Below are positions 8,831 through 17,118 of a stretch of DNA of 64,000 nucleotides, in pieces. A program made the position numbers and the translations under genes. The stretch comes from Thalassococcus arenae (GTDB lineage: Bacteria > Pseudomonadota > Alphaproteobacteria > Rhodobacterales > Rhodobacteraceae), in NCBI RefSeq assembly GCF_019104745.1, contig NZ_JAHRWL010000003.1, positions 144,973 to 208,972 of the forward strand, read 5' to 3'. Positions within the stretch are counted from its first letter, which is position 1, and each line of letters begins with the position of its first letter. The notes beneath the pieces are model-generated. The model was given only the letters and a program-made list of their open reading frames with translations. It was not told the DNA's origin and did no database searches.

Positions 8831-10876
8831 CTACAGGTCCTTGACCAGTCGCAGCGCGTCGTAGATCGCGGCGTGGGTGTTGCGGGCCGACACCGCGTCG
8901 CCGATGCGGAACAGCTGGAACCGGCCATCGGGATTGCGGCGCACGTCCTGCGACCGCCCTTGGGTCAAGGCGTCGTAGTCGACTTCTCCGGCGTTCACGC
9001 TGAGCGGGCGCAGGGCGTGATACAGATCGTCCAGCGGCAGCGTGCCATAGTTCAGCACCACCTGATCGACGCTTTGTTCGTAGGTGTGATCGCTGTAGTC
9101 GGTGCCGATCGTCGCCACCAGCTTGTTGCCCTCGCGACGGACGCCCAGCAGGCGTCGCGTGACGGTAAAGGTCACGTCCTTGTCCTGCAGGCTGCGCATG
9201 TAGGGGACCAGGTTCATGCCCATGATGTCCGGGGCAAAGGTGCGGTCGGGCGTCATCACCTCGACCCGCGATCCGGCCTTCGCGGCGACTTCGGCGGCTT
9301 GCAGGCCGGGATGATCGCCGCTTTCGTCGTAGATCAGAACCGTCTCGGCCGGTTTCACGTCGCCCGAGATGATATCCCAGCTGGACACCACGTGTTCGGC
9401 GTCTTGCCCGGTCTCGAACAGCTGCATGTTCGGCAAGCCGCCGGTGGCGACGATCACCACATCGGGGTTCCGAGCGGTCACGTCCGCGGCCTCGGCCCAG
9501 TGATTGAAGTGAAACGCGACGTCGCGGGCGGCGCATTGCGCCATGCGCCAGTCGATGATGCCGATCATCTCGCGCCGTCGCGGGGATTGCGCCGTCAACC
9601 GGATCTGGCCGCCGGGATCGGCGGCGGCCTCGAACACCGTCACGTCATGGCCGCGTTCGGCGGCGACGCGGGCCGCTTCCAGCCCGCCCGGGCCGGCACC
9701 GACGACCACCACCTTGCGCCTTGCATCGGCCGGCGCGATGACGTGCGGCATGGTCAGTTCGCGCCCGGTCGCGGCGTTGTGCAGGCACAGCGCCTCGCCC
9801 GCCTGGTAGATCCGGTCCAGGCAGTAGGTGGCGCCGACGCAGGGACGGATATCGTCCTCGCGCCCCTCGACGATCTTGCGCACGATATGCGGGTCAGCCA
9901 TGTGCGCGCGGGTCATGCCCACCATGTCCAGCAGACCCGCACTGATCGCATGGCGGGCCGTGGCCACATCGGGAATGCGCGAGGCGTGAAAGGTCGGCAT
10001 GCCCGTCGCGGCGCGGATCGCGCCGGCGAAATCCAGATGCGGGGCGCTTTTCATGCCCTGCACCGGGATCACGTCGGTCATCGCCGGATCGGTGTGGATG
10101 CGGCCGCGGATCACGTTGAGGAAATCCACCTGCCCTGTCGCCGCCAGCCGTTTGCCGATCTCAACGCCTTCTTCTGGCGTGATGCCGCCCTTGGCGGCCT
10201 CGTCGGCGGTATAGCGGAAGCCGACGATGAAATCGTCGCCCACCCGCTTGCGCACCGCCGCCAGCACGTCCAGCGGAAAGCGCAGGCGGTTTTCCAGCGT
10301 GTCGGCGCCATAAGGCCCGGTCAGGTCGTTGGTCAGCGGCGACCAGAACTGATCGATCAGGTGGCCATAGGCCTGCAGCTCGATCCCGTCCATGCCGCCC
10401 GCCTTCATCCGTTCGGCGGCGTCGGCGAAATCGGTGATGATGCGGTCGATATCCCAATCCTCGGCCAGCTTGGGAAAGGCGCGATGCGCCGGTTCGCGGT
10501 GCCGCGACGACGACACCGAGGGCAGCCAGTCGCCCTTGTTCCAGCCGGTTCGGCGGCCCAGATGGGTCAGCTGGATCATCATCGCGCAGCCATGTTCGTG
10601 GCAGGCATCGGTCATCCGGCGGATCCACGGCACGACCTCGTCCTTCCAGGCCAGCACGTTGTTGAAGACCGGCGGGCTGTCGCGGCTGACCGCCGCCGAG
10701 CCCGCCGTCATCGCCAGCGCCACCCCCGCCTTTGCCCGTTCTTCGTGATAGGCGCGGTAACGATCCTTGGGCATCCCGTCCTCGGGATAGGCCGGTTCGT
10801 GCGCCGTGGTCATGATCCGGTTGCGCAGGGTCAGGTGCTTGAGCCGGTAAGGCTGAAGCAGCGGGTCGTTCGACAT
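8831..10876 (-). CDS. Two-domain OYE-type / FAD-dependent oxidoreductase 2
   Basis: This 681-residue paralogue of the 6128-8101 protein has an FMN barrel (about 1-375) and a Rossmann FAD/NAD domain (from about 390, VVVVGAGPGGLEAARVAAE). DQFWSPLTNDLTGPYGADTLENR replaces the usual barrel signature. The FeS region reads CVGATYC then a Cys 12 residues later. It therefore has three rather than four Cys in the expected pattern, with Ala where the sister protein has Cys. This DgcA/N-methylproline-demethylase-like subfamily demethylates secondary or tertiary amines. It starts 9 bases after mttB-like gene 2 and probably acts on that enzyme's product. The exact substrate is not known. Confidence 0.85.
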   Translation of the reverse strand: MSNDPLLQPYRLKHLTLRNRIMTTAHEPAYPEDGMPKDRYRAYHEERAKAGVALAMTAGSAAVSRDSPPVFNNVLAWKDEVVPWIRRMTDACHEHGCAMMIQLTHLGRRTGWNKGDWLPSVSSSRHREPAHRAFPKLAEDWDIDRIITDFADAAERMKAGGMDGIELQAYGHLIDQFWSPLTNDLTGPYGADTLENRLRFPLDVLAAVRKRVGDDFIVGFRYTADEAAKGGITPEEGVEIGKRLAATGQVDFLNVIRGRIHTDPAMTDVIPVQGMKSAPHLDFAGAIRAATGMPTFHASRIPDVATARHAISAGLLDMVGMTRAHMADPHIVRKIVEGREDDIRPCVGATYCLDRIYQAGEALCLHNAATGRELTMPHVIAPADARRKVVVVGAGPGGLEAARVAAERGHDVTVFEAAADPGGQIRLTAQSPRRREMIGIIDWRMAQCAARDVAFHFNHWAEAADVTARNPDVVIVATGGLPNMQLFETGQDAEHVVSSWDIISGDVKPAETVLIYDESGDHPGLQAAEVAAKAGSRVEVMTPDRTFAPDIMGMNLVPYMRSLQDKDVTFTVTRRLLGVRREGNKLVATIGTDYSDHTYEQSVDQVVLNYGTLPLDDLYHALRPLSVNAGEVDYDALTQGRSQDVRRNPDGRFQLFRIGDAVSARNTHAAIYDALRLVKDL

Positions 10877-10885
10877 GGCGGCCTC

Positions 10886-12457
10886 CTAGTACCAGGCGTC
10901 TTGCATGGACGCCTTCTTGCGCGCGATGAAGTCGTTCAGCGCCTCGTCGATTCCGGGATCGATGGGCGGGGCCTCGTAGGCGGCCAGTTGCGCCTTCCAG
11001 CGCGCATTGGCCCGGGTCGCGGCGTCGATACCGCCCTGTTCGTCCCATGTCTCCCACGGCTGGTTGTCGTCCAGCGCGCTGTCGTAATAGGCCGTCTGGT
11101 AGTGCCGCAGGGTGTGGGCGGTGGAAAACAGGTGCTGGCCCGGCCCCAGTTCCGCCAAGGCGTCGAAGCCCAGCGAATCGTCGTCGGTTGCGACACCGCG
11201 CAGATAGGCGTGCAGCGCGCCGCACAGATCGGTGTCCATCATGAATTTCTCGTAGGACATCGACAGCAGGCCGTCGAGGAACCCGGCCGAGTGCAGCACG
11301 TAGTTCGTGCCGCAATGCACCGCCGACAGCATCGACATCATGGATTGCTGCATGGCTTGCGCATCGGGCAGTTTCGAGGTGCTGAAATTGCCCGCGCAGC
11401 GCAGCGGCATGTTCAGCCGCCGCGCCAACTGGCCGAAGACCAGCGATCCCAGTGCCGGTTCCGGCGTGCCGAAGGTGGGCGAGCCAGAGCGCAGCGCCAT
11501 CGACGACTGGAACGACGCCAGGATCGCCGGGGCGCCGGGGCGCACCAGTTGGGTCAGCGCACAGGACACCATGCTTTCGGCCAGGCATTGCGCGACCGAT
11601 CCGGCCATGGTCAGCGGCGACACCGCCCCGCCCAGCAGGAACGGCAGGTGGATCGAACCCTGCCCCGCTGCCGCATAGGCGCGGATGCCACGGGTCGTGA
11701 TCCCGTCCAGCACCAGCGGCGAGGTGGTGTTGAAATTGCCCATGATGACGCAATGGCTGTCGACGAAATCGGCGCCGAACAGGATGCGGCACATTTCGAT
11801 GCTGTCCTCGGCCCGTTCCGGCGCGGTGATCGAACCCAGGAACGCCCGGTCGGAATAGCGCATATGGGCATAGACCATGTCCAGGTGGCGCTTGTTCACC
11901 GGCACGTCGGTGGGTTCGCAGATCGTGCCGCCGGAATGGTGCAGCCAGGGGCTTATCTGCCCCAGCTTGATGAAGTTCTGGAAGTCGGCGATCGTCCCGT
12001 AGCGGCGGCCCTTGTCCAGATCCATCACGAAGGGTGAGCCGTAGGACGGGGCGAAGACCACCGCATCGCCGCCGATCTCGACATTGCGGGCGGGATTGCG
12101 GGCATGCTGGGTGAACCGCGCGGGCGCGGTTTTCAGCAGATCGCGTATCAGGCCCGGCTCGAACCGGATGTTCCAGCGTTCGCCACCCAGTTCGGTGACC
12201 TGCCCGCCGGCGGCGCGGAACAACTGCATCGCCTCGGGGTCGTCGCGGAACTCGATGCCGATCTCTGCCATGATGCGGTCGGCGGTTGCTTCGATCCGGC
12301 AGAGCGCCTCGTCGTTCAGGATGTCGTAGGTGGGGATGCCGCGGGTGATGAACGGCACTTCCAGATGCGGGTTCCGGCCCGGTGCGCTGCTGCGCACGGC
12401 ACCCCCGGCCCGGCTGCGCCGCCGCGTCATACGACCTTCGGCTGCGATCTCGACCAT
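10886..12457 (-). CDS. MttB-family (trimethylamine methyltransferase family) protein 2
   Basis: This 523-residue MttB-superfamily protein lacks an internal UAG and so belongs to the non-pyrrolysine group. It aligns by eye with protein 1 along most of its length (LFGADF.DSH, AGSVAQ, ELGPGQHLFSTAHT) but differs strongly in the likely substrate pocket, so the pair probably act on different methylated amines. The ATG at 12457 follows a GGAGGAG site; in-frame codons further upstream run into the operator region. It is the first gene of the minus-strand operon and is divergent from the TetR gene. It would demethylate a quaternary amine if a corrinoid acceptor exists elsewhere. Confidence 0.85.
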   Translation of the reverse strand: MVEIAAEGRMTRRRSRAGGAVRSSAPGRNPHLEVPFITRGIPTYDILNDEALCRIEATADRIMAEIGIEFRDDPEAMQLFRAAGGQVTELGGERWNIRFEPGLIRDLLKTAPARFTQHARNPARNVEIGGDAVVFAPSYGSPFVMDLDKGRRYGTIADFQNFIKLGQISPWLHHSGGTICEPTDVPVNKRHLDMVYAHMRYSDRAFLGSITAPERAEDSIEMCRILFGADFVDSHCVIMGNFNTTSPLVLDGITTRGIRAYAAAGQGSIHLPFLLGGAVSPLTMAGSVAQCLAESMVSCALTQLVRPGAPAILASFQSSMALRSGSPTFGTPEPALGSLVFGQLARRLNMPLRCAGNFSTSKLPDAQAMQQSMMSMLSAVHCGTNYVLHSAGFLDGLLSMSYEKFMMDTDLCGALHAYLRGVATDDDSLGFDALAELGPGQHLFSTAHTLRHYQTAYYDSALDDNQPWETWDEQGGIDAATRANARWKAQLAAYEAPPIDPGIDEALNDFIARKKASMQDAWY

Positions 12458-12483
12458 GATGCCCTCCTCCCGACTCATGGAAA

Positions 12484-12497
12484 TTGACACAAGTGTC
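12484..12497. promoter_or_regulatory. Palindrome 1, likely TetR operator
   Basis: TTGACACAAGTGTC contains the palindrome GACAC-N2-GTGTC (12486-12497). It lies between the divergent MttB 2 and TetR genes and shares TTGACACA with the next palindrome. The centre is 21 bases from palindrome 2, two helical turns, as expected for two dimers on one face of DNA. Confidence 0.65.
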
Positions 12498-12504
12498 GTC
12501 AGTC

Positions 12505-12520
12505 TTGACACACCTGTCAA
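12505..12520. promoter_or_regulatory. Palindrome 2, likely TetR operator
   Basis: TTGACACACCTGTCAA is an inverted repeat, TTGACA-N4-TGTCAA, ending 19 bases before the TetR ATG at 12540. It probably allows the TetR protein to repress itself and the divergent MttB/OYE operon. The operator role is inferred from symmetry and position. Confidence 0.65.
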
Positions 12521-12539
12521 TTCTCTTCACCTTTCCGCC

Positions 12540-13160
12540 ATGGATGGCACGCTGGACACCGCGCGGAACAGTTCCGAGGAGCTTTGGCTGCAAGCAGCCT
12601 ATGAAGTGTTGACCGAAAGCGGTGTCGAGGCGGTCAAGATCCAGCCGCTGGCCAAACGGCTGGGGCTGACGCGCACCGGCTTTTACTGGCATTTCAAGGA
12701 CCGCGAGGCGCTGCTGGATGCGATGATCCGGCAATGGGAAATGAAGAACACCGGCAATCTCGAAGCGCGTTGCGCCGCTTATGCCGAATCCATCTGCGAG
12801 GCGGTTCTGAACCTGTTCGATTGCTGGCTGGACGATGCGCTGTTCGACTCTCGGCTGGACCTGGCGATCCGGAACTGGGCGCGCACAGACCCGGCCCTGC
12901 AGGCGCGGCTGACCCTGGCCGACGACCGGCGCAAGCACGCGATGATGACGATGTTCACGCGCTTCGATTATCCGGTGGACGAAGCAGAGGTGCGTGCGCT
13001 GACGATGATCTACACGCAGATCGGCTATATCTCGATGCAGGTCCAGGAAAGCCGCGAAACCCGGTTTTCGCGCATGCGCGCCTACGTGCAGGTCTTTACC
13101 GGCCGCAACCCAACCGACGCCGAAATGGCCCGGTTCAAGGCCCGCCACCAGGCGGAATAG
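12540..13160 (+). CDS. TetR/AcrR family transcriptional regulator
   Basis: This 206-residue one-component regulator has an N-terminal TetR helix-turn-helix at about residues 25-55 (IQPLAKRLGLTRTGFYWHFK) followed by a helical ligand-binding domain. The family Tyr-Trp-His-Phe that ends the recognition helix is present. The ATG at 12540 is chosen because it lies just before the HTH domain and after the operator palindromes; an in-frame ATG at 12477 would extend translation across both palindromes. It is divergent from the MttB/OYE operon and most likely represses it. The ligand may be the amine substrate or a pathway intermediate. Confidence 0.9.
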   Translation: MDGTLDTARNSSEELWLQAAYEVLTESGVEAVKIQPLAKRLGLTRTGFYWHFKDREALLDAMIRQWEMKNTGNLEARCAAYAESICEAVLNLFDCWLDDALFDSRLDLAIRNWARTDPALQARLTLADDRRKHAMMTMFTRFDYPVDEAEVRALTMIYTQIGYISMQVQESRETRFSRMRAYVQVFTGRNPTDAEMARFKARHQAE

Positions 13161-13338
13161 CGCGCGCCGATGGTCTGCCGGTTCTTCTGACGGTCGGCGG
13201 CCCTGCCCGCGGCACCCCCGTGAGAACCCGGCCCGCCGCGGGTCGCGGAAACGGTTCCATCGCGGGGTTGGCTCTCGACCGCAATGGCGCATTCGCTATC
13301 CTGCGCCGCATCCATCCGGACCCGCGAAGGACAGCGCC

Positions 13339-14985
13339 GTGAACATCCTTTTCGTCATGTATGACCAATTGCGCTTTGACTACCTGTCCTGCGCCGGGCA
13401 TCCGCATCTGCAGACACCGAATTTCGACCGGGTCGCGGCGATGGGCGTGCGGTTCACAAACGCCTATGTCCAATCGCCGATCTGCGGCGCCAGCCGGATG
13501 AGTTTCTATACCGGGCGTTACTGCGCCTCGCACGGGGCGCAGTGGAACGGCTTTCCCCTGCGCGTGGGCGAGATGACGCTGGGCGATCATCTGCGCCCCT
13601 TGGGCATGGGCTGCCACCTGATCGGCAAGACCCACATGAAGGCGGATGCCGCCGGAATGGCCCGGCTGGGGCTGAGCCCCGACAGCGTGATCTGCGCGCG
13701 ACAGGCGGAATGCGGGTTCGACCCCTGGGTGCGCGACGACGGGCTGTGGGGCCAAGGTCCGGACGGTTTTTATGACGACCGGCGTTCGCCTTACAACGAA
13801 TACCTCAAGTCTCGCGGATACGCGTCGGACAACCCCTGGGCGGATTTCGCGAATGCAGGGGTGGATGCGGATGGCGACATCGCGTCGGGTTGGATGTTCG
13901 ACAATGCCGACAAGCCCGCCAATATCGCCGAACCCGACAGCGAAACGCCCTGGCTGACGCGGCGAGCGATCGACTTTGTCGATCAGGCCGACGCGCCGTG
14001 GCTGGCGCATCTGAGCTATATCAAGCCGCACTGGCCCTACATCGTGCCCGCCCCCTATCACGCGATGTACGGCCCCCGACACGTGCCGCCTGCCAACCGG
14101 CACCCGGTGGAACGGCGCGATCCGCACCCGGTCTACGGCGCCTACATGGCCGGGCGCGTCGCGCGGGCGTTCCAGCGCGACGACGTGCGCGCCAAGGTGA
14201 TCCCGGCCTATATGGGCCTGGTCAAGCAATGCGACGACCAGCTGGGCGTTCTGCTGGACCACCTGGAAACGACGGGCCGGATGGCCGACACCATGATCGT
14301 GCTGACCTCGGATCACGGCGATTACCTGGGCGACCACTGGCTGGGGGAAAAGGATCTGTTCCACGAACCCAGCGTCAAGATCCCGCTGATCGTCTACGAT
14401 CCGCGCCCGCAGGCCGACGCCACGCGCGGCACGACCTGCGACGCGCTGGTCGAAGCGATCGACCTCGCGCCGACTTTTGTCGAGGCGGCAGGCGGCACCG
14501 TGCCCGACCACATCCTGGAAGGCCGGTCGCTGCTGCCCTGGCTGCACGGCGAAACGCCGGATTGGCGCGATTTCGTCGTCAGCGAATACGACTACTCCGC
14601 CACCCCGCATTGCGAGACCCTGGGCCTTGCTCCGCGCGATGCGCGTCTGTTCATGGTCTTCGACGGCCGGTTCAAGCTGATCCATGCCGAAGGCGGCTTT
14701 CGCCCCATGCTGTTCGACCTGGAAACCGATCCGCGGGAATTCCACGACCTTGCGAAATCCGGCGGCCACGCGGCCGAGATCGCCCGGCTTTACGAGATGC
14801 TCGCCCGTTGGGGCCGGCGCCTGGCGCAGCGCGTGACGCGGTCGGATGCCGAAATCGTCGCCGGCCGCGGCCGGTCGGCCCGCAAGGGCATCCTGCCCTT
14901 TCTGGTGGATGGCACCGAGGTGCCGGCGGACCTGACCGCGCGCTACCGCGGCAAGGCCCCCGTCCGACCCGACGAGCCGGACTAG
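13339..14985 (+). CDS. Sulfatase / alkaline phosphatase superfamily hydrolase
   Basis: This 548-residue metal-dependent ester hydrolase has the metal Asp in the N-terminal MNILFVMYDQLRFD and a formylglycine-type motif C49-G-A-S-R53, followed by YTGR. It also has SDHGDYLGDHW in the second metal site and a late YDYSA segment. It therefore probably needs formylglycine maturation. The family includes choline sulfatase, phosphonate monoester hydrolase and aryl sulfatases; the motif alone does not choose. No signal peptide is seen, so it is likely cytosolic, as choline sulfatase is. It lies just upstream of a betaine-type ABC importer, which makes an osmolyte sulfate or phosphonate ester a possible substrate. 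Confidence 0.8.
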   Translation: MNILFVMYDQLRFDYLSCAGHPHLQTPNFDRVAAMGVRFTNAYVQSPICGASRMSFYTGRYCASHGAQWNGFPLRVGEMTLGDHLRPLGMGCHLIGKTHMKADAAGMARLGLSPDSVICARQAECGFDPWVRDDGLWGQGPDGFYDDRRSPYNEYLKSRGYASDNPWADFANAGVDADGDIASGWMFDNADKPANIAEPDSETPWLTRRAIDFVDQADAPWLAHLSYIKPHWPYIVPAPYHAMYGPRHVPPANRHPVERRDPHPVYGAYMAGRVARAFQRDDVRAKVIPAYMGLVKQCDDQLGVLLDHLETTGRMADTMIVLTSDHGDYLGDHWLGEKDLFHEPSVKIPLIVYDPRPQADATRGTTCDALVEAIDLAPTFVEAAGGTVPDHILEGRSLLPWLHGETPDWRDFVVSEYDYSATPHCETLGLAPRDARLFMVFDGRFKLIHAEGGFRPMLFDLETDPREFHDLAKSGGHAAEIARLYEMLARWGRRLAQRVTRSDAEIVAGRGRSARKGILPFLVDGTEVPADLTARYRGKAPVRPDEPD

Positions 14986-15011
14986 CCATGCGGACCCCGC
15001 AAAAACGACTT

Positions 15012-15029
15012 GCCCTTGCAGCCAAGGGC
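15012..15029 (+). other. Short perfect hairpin after the sulfatase gene
   Basis: GCCCTTG-CAGC-CAAGGGC forms a 7-bp stem with a 4-base loop 27 bases after the sulfatase stop. No U-tract follows, so it is not a classical intrinsic terminator. It could protect or pause the transcript. Confidence 0.4.
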
Positions 15030-15119
15030 TGCGCGAAATGAGAGTGGAAAAGCCCGGGACAACGAACCCAAGGGCAACGTAGACGGGCCGCTGCGCCCGC
15101 ACCAACAGGGAGAATGACC

Positions 15120-16070
15120 ATGACCAGAACCGTTGCGACGCTGGCCGCTCTGCTGACCGCCGGGGCGGTGCAGGCGGCCGATATGGGCGCACAGGACGAG
15201 CCCATCAAGCTGGCGATCAACGAATGGACCGGCCAGCATGTCACCACCCATGTGGCGGGCGAGATGCTGAGGGCCGCGGGCTACCAGGTGGAATACGTCA
15301 CCGCGGGCATGATGAACCAGTTCCAGGCGCTCGCCGATGGCGATATTCACGCCACGCTGGAAATCTGGTCGTCCAACGTGTCGGACGAATACGCCAAGAA
15401 GATCGCCGAAGGCACGGTGACCGAGATCGGCGACCTGGGCCTGAACGCCAAGGAAGGCATCGCCTATCCCGCCCACGTGGCCGAGCTGTGCCCCGGCCTG
15501 CCCGCCTGGGAAGCGCTGAACGATTGCGCCATGCAATTCGCCACCGCCGAAACCCTGCCGATGGGCCGGCTGGTGGATTACCCCGCCGATTGGGGCACGC
15601 CGGGTGCGGATCGGATGACCGGCCTCGCCCTGCCCTTCAAGGCGGTGCCCGCGGGCTCCGAAGGCGCGCTTATCGCCGAATTGCGCGCCTCGACGGAACG
15701 CAAGTCGCCGCTGCTCATCACCTTCTGGCAGCCGCATTGGGCGATGTCGGCCTATGACGTGAAATTCGTGGACCTGCCGGTCGGCAACGAGGATTGCTTC
15801 AACGATCCGGCCTGGGGCCCGAACCCCAACGCGGTCAACGATTGCGATTTCGCCCCCTCGCGCATCTTCAAGGCCAGTTGGTCGGGCTTTGCCAAGAAAT
15901 GGCCCGCGGCGGCGGAAATCCTGTCGAACTACACGCTGGCGGTGGAAGACCAGCAGCCGATGATGGGCGCGATCGACGTCGATGGCGGCAAGGTCGAGCA
16001 AGTGGTTGCCGAATGGATGGACGCCAACGAAGCCAAGTGGAAGCCGGTGGTCGACGCCGCGCTGAACTGA
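15120..16070 (+). CDS. Glycine betaine/proline-type ABC transporter, periplasmic binding protein
   Basis: This is a ProX/OpuAC-family binding protein of about 316 residues. A signal peptide (MTRTVATLAALLTAG...QAAD) precedes the domain. Features such as INEWTGQ and a run of conserved Trp (WSS, WQPHW, WGP) fit cation-pi binding of a quaternary ammonium group, although the exact cage residues cannot be assigned here. The ATG at 15120 is preferred over 15114, because the GGGAG site sits 7 bases upstream of 15120 and only 1 from 15114. The ATPase gene follows after 4 bases. Substrate choices are glycine betaine, proline betaine, choline or ectoine-like osmolytes. Confidence 0.85.
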   Translation: MTRTVATLAALLTAGAVQAADMGAQDEPIKLAINEWTGQHVTTHVAGEMLRAAGYQVEYVTAGMMNQFQALADGDIHATLEIWSSNVSDEYAKKIAEGTVTEIGDLGLNAKEGIAYPAHVAELCPGLPAWEALNDCAMQFATAETLPMGRLVDYPADWGTPGADRMTGLALPFKAVPAGSEGALIAELRASTERKSPLLITFWQPHWAMSAYDVKFVDLPVGNEDCFNDPAWGPNPNAVNDCDFAPSRIFKASWSGFAKKWPAAAEILSNYTLAVEDQQPMMGAIDVDGGKVEQVVAEWMDANEAKWKPVVDAALN

Positions 16071-16074
16071 CGCT

Positions 16075-17118
16075 GTGACCGCACGCCCCGCCATATCCGT
16101 CGAAGGCCTGTGGCAGGTCTTCGGCGACGGTGCCGCGTCCGCCTACCAGCGGGCGCGGGACGGCGGGGGCGATGCCGCGCAGATCGCCGCGCGGCTGGCC
16201 GACCAGGGCCTGATACCGGCGGTGCGCGACGCCACCTTCGATGTCGCACCGGGCGAGTTGTTCGTCATCATGGGCCTGTCGGGATCGGGCAAGTCGACGC
16301 TGATCCGCGGCATCTCGCGGCTGGTGGAGCCGACCGCGGGAAAGGTGGCGATCGAGGGCGAGGATATCCTGGCTGCGTCCAGGGCGCGGATGACCGAATT
16401 GCGCCGGTCGCGCATCGGCATGGTGTTCCAGCATTTCGGCCTGTTCCCGCATCTGTCGGTCATCGACAACGTGGCCTTTCCGTTGCGCGTGGGCGGCATG
16501 GGCCGCAAGGCGCGCCACGACAAGGTGCGCCCGATCATCGAAATGGTGGGCCTCAAGGGGCGCGAGACCGCCTATCCGCGCGAGCTGTCGGGCGGCCAGC
16601 GCCAGCGCGTCGGCATCGCGCGGTCGCTGGCGGGCGATTGCAGCGTCTGGTTCCTGGACGAACCGTTCTCGGCGCTCGATCCGCTGATCCGAAGGCAATT
16701 GCAGGATGAATTCCTGGACATCCGCAAGCGGCTGAACACCACGATCGTCTTCATCACCCACGACATCACCGAGGCACTGAAACTGGCCGACCGCATCGCC
16801 ATCATGCGCGACGGCGCCATCGTGCAGATCGGCACCCCGGCCGAAATCGTGCTGCAACCGGTCGACGCCTATGTCCGAGAGTTTTCCCGCGACGTGGCGC
16901 GCGGGCGCCACGCCAAGGTGGCGTCGGTCATGCGACCCGCAGGTGACGAGATCGGCCCCGACGATCCCGGCCTGCGGCCCGGCATGACGCTGGAGGACGC
17001 GCTTGGCGCTTGCATGTCGCTGTACCAGCCGGTGCCGGTGCGCGATGCCGACGGCACGTTGCTGGGCGCGGTGCATCCGCAAGACCTGGCCGCCGCGCTG
17101 CAGGTCGAAAAGACATGA
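16075..17118 (+). CDS. Betaine-type ABC transporter, ATP-binding protein
   Basis: This 347-residue ProV/OpuAA-family ATPase starts with GTG at 16075. Walker A is G67-L-S-G-S-G-K-S-T75, the signature is LSGGQRQRVG and Walker B is VWFLDEPFSALDP, with the D-loop Leu-Asp-Pro. An N-terminal insert (about residues 20-45) precedes Walker A as in ProV. The C-terminal part (after about 250) is a CBS-like regulatory region, shorter than the two full CBS repeats of E. coli ProV. It powers import with the fused permease and binding protein. Its stop overlaps the permease ATG (ATGA). Confidence 0.9.
   Translation: MTARPAISVEGLWQVFGDGAASAYQRARDGGGDAAQIAARLADQGLIPAVRDATFDVAPGELFVIMGLSGSGKSTLIRGISRLVEPTAGKVAIEGEDILAASRARMTELRRSRIGMVFQHFGLFPHLSVIDNVAFPLRVGGMGRKARHDKVRPIIEMVGLKGRETAYPRELSGGQRQRVGIARSLAGDCSVWFLDEPFSALDPLIRRQLQDEFLDIRKRLNTTIVFITHDITEALKLADRIAIMRDGAIVQIGTPAEIVLQPVDAYVREFSRDVARGRHAKVASVMRPAGDEIGPDDPGLRPGMTLEDALGACMSLYQPVPVRDADGTLLGAVHPQDLAAALQVEKT

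Noticed and set aside
8483..12037. A very long open frame on the plus strand opposite the MttB/OYE operon
   Set aside because: Its translation is rich in Arg, His, Gly and Gln with no recognisable domain, and it is the antisense of four well-supported genes. High GC content leaves such frames open by chance.
13339..14985. Naming the sulfatase-family gene betC (choline sulfatase)
   Set aside because: The C-G-A-S-R motif and general layout also fit phosphonate monoester hydrolases and other sulfatases, and no betA/betB genes adjoin it.
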